NCBI GenBank assembly: GCA_025351825.1
Contig: JANXVE010000032.1
Span: 1-32,767 of the forward strand
Source of the DNA: Chamaesiphon sp. 341R_metabat_111
Lineage (GTDB): Bacteria; Cyanobacteriota; Cyanobacteriia; Cyanobacteriales; Chamaesiphonaceae
DNA length: 32,767 nt
Direction of reading: 5' to 3'
Numbering within the stretch: the stretch's first letter is position 1; the number at the start of each line of letters is the position of its first letter. The notes beneath the pieces are model-generated. The model ran no database searches, was not told the origin of the DNA, and saw only the letters and a list, made by a program, of their open reading frames with translations. The translations under genes and the position numbers were made by a program. Shown here in pieces: positions 31,886-32,767 of the stretch.

Positions 31886-32767
31886 TTAATGCACTCCAGC
31901 CGCGCGTTTGTAGGCTTCATCCAAGACCTCAGACAGGGTAGGATGAGCGTGAACGTAGGTTGCGAGATTCTGGATTGAATTGCGCTGCGCGATCGCATTG
32001 GACGCTTCATGAATCAGATCCGCCGCGTGTAAGCCGATAATGTGAGTGCCCATGACTTCCCCAGTATCCTTACGGTAAATCACTTTTGCCATACCGTCTG
32101 CTTCACCTTCGGCGATCGCTTTGGAGTTACCTTTGAAATAGCTTCGGACGGCGGCAATCTCAAATCCACCAGCGGTTCCAGCTTCTTTGGCTTGGGTTTC
32201 TGTCATCCCGACGAAACTAATTTCGGGATGGGTAAATGCCGCTGCGGGGATGCTCTGGTAGTCCATTTCACGCGATCGACCGCAGATATTTTCGACTGCT
32301 GTAATGCCCTGAGCGGACGCGGCATGAGCCAACATCATCTTACCTGTAGCGTCGCCGATCGCCCAGAGATGCGCTACGGGTTTTTCATCGATTAGGACTT
32401 CGAGCTTATCATTCACCGGAATGAAGCCTCTGCGGTCGAGAGCGACCCCTACGGCTTCCAAATTAAGGTTTTTGGTATCGGGAATCCGACCTGTCGCCAC
32501 GAGGCAGGCATCGACCTCTAGGATCTCGACGACTTCTTTGGTTTTGGCATCGGCGAGTTCGATGACGACTGGGGAGCCAGGGATCACCCGTTTGGCGAGG
32601 AGGCTGGAACGAGCGTCGATGTCGCGCGGATCGATGAGAATCCGTTTGGCAAGTTTGGCGATATCCGTATCGAATCCTGGCATCAATTGGTCGAAGAATT
32701 CAATCATCGTCACTTCCGAACCCAAGGCTGTGTAGACATCTGAGAATTCTAAGCCGATGTAACCGCT
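31886..32767 (-). CDS. lpdA: Dihydrolipoyl dehydrogenase (5' part outside window)
   Basis: This is the E3 flavoprotein of pyruvate dehydrogenase and related complexes, re-oxidising dihydrolipoyl groups with NAD+. The C-terminal 293 residues are visible and the frame runs open to the window edge. NAD-domain remnants are [20 protein letters not shown] and the [12 protein letters not shown] block. The FAD-binding [21 protein letters not shown] follows, then the dimerisation domain from about [14 protein letters not shown], with the catalytic dyad in [14 protein letters not shown] (His/Glu). The N-terminal FAD motif and redox-active CxxxxC lie beyond position 32767. The [18 protein letters not shown] insertion is typical of the plastid/cyanobacterial form. 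Confidence 0.93.
   Translation of the reverse strand, partial: SGYIGLEFSDVYTALGSEVTMIEFFDQLMPGFDTDIAKLAKRILIDPRDIDARSSLLAKRVIPGSPVVIELADAKTKEVVEILEVDACLVATGRIPDTKNLNLEAVGVALDRRGFIPVNDKLEVLIDEKPVAHLWAIGDATGKMMLAHAASAQGITAVENICGRSREMDYQSIPAAAFTHPEISFVGMTETQAKEAGTAGGFEIAAVRSYFKGNSKAIAEGEADGMAKVIYRKDTGEVMGTHIIGLHAADLIHEASNAIAQRNSIQNLATYVHAHPTLSEVLDEAYKRAAGVH

Overview
The window is chromosomal DNA from a cyanobacterium. It carries psaA-psaB (the photosystem I reaction-centre pair), a CGLD27 (DUF1230) gene, a thylakoid-lumen-type pentapeptide protein and a DUF3352 protein. It also has many HIP1 octamers (GCGATCGC) and a high density of CGATCG/GATC. The strain cannot be named from sequence alone. 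The CGATCGA-rich style and heptad intergenic repeats would suit a Chamaesiphon-like or other large-genome lineage, but this is only an impression. No rRNA, tRNA, CRISPR array or intact transposase was seen.

Layout. 1-5.1 kb: a GH57-family protein, a small charged protein, a membrane protein/HEAT-repeat operon with a strong and nearly leaderless promoter, and a DUF3352 membrane-anchored protein. 5.1-10.7 kb: an FGE-sulfatase-fold protein, a 175-bp fold-back element, a CobW-type G3E GTPase, primase DnaG, a PD-(D/E)XK-like protein and a lumenal pentapeptide-repeat protein. 10.9-15.3 kb (all minus strand): an MFS transporter, then truB, a GT1 glycosyltransferase and an alpha/beta hydrolase, the last two overlapping by 4 nt. 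15.6-18.3 kb: an orphan small protein, glmU and a MlaE-type lipid permease.

18.4-20.15 kb is the clearest accessory patch. It holds a two-gene module of a minimal nucleotidyltransferase-fold protein plus an XRE regulator (a candidate toxin-antitoxin system), the last 28 codons of a lost DUF4351 protein, and an AT-rich orphan gene bracketed by inverted copies of a 21-bp repeat. 20.2-22.8 kb: a fructosamine-3-kinase-family gene overlapping a proline-rich lipoprotein gene. 22.8-28.0 kb: the psaA promoter/leader, psaA, an intercistronic hairpin, psaB and a terminator. 28.06-28.87 kb is a small toxin-antitoxin graveyard: brnT broken by an 11-bp tandem duplication, an intact brnA, and a solitary DUF433 antitoxin-like gene. 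28.9-32.8 kb (all minus strand): an L-asparaginase II-type protein, CGLD27, rsfS and yqeK, followed by the 3' part of lpdA, which runs off the window edge.

Degenerate heptad repeats (CTAAAGC/GCTTTAG type) occur in at least four intergenic gaps, one of which overlaps the yqeK stop codon. Most of the window is conserved core genome. The novelty candidates are the nucleotidyltransferase/XRE pair, the repeat-flanked orphan gene, the decayed BrnT and the repeat families.
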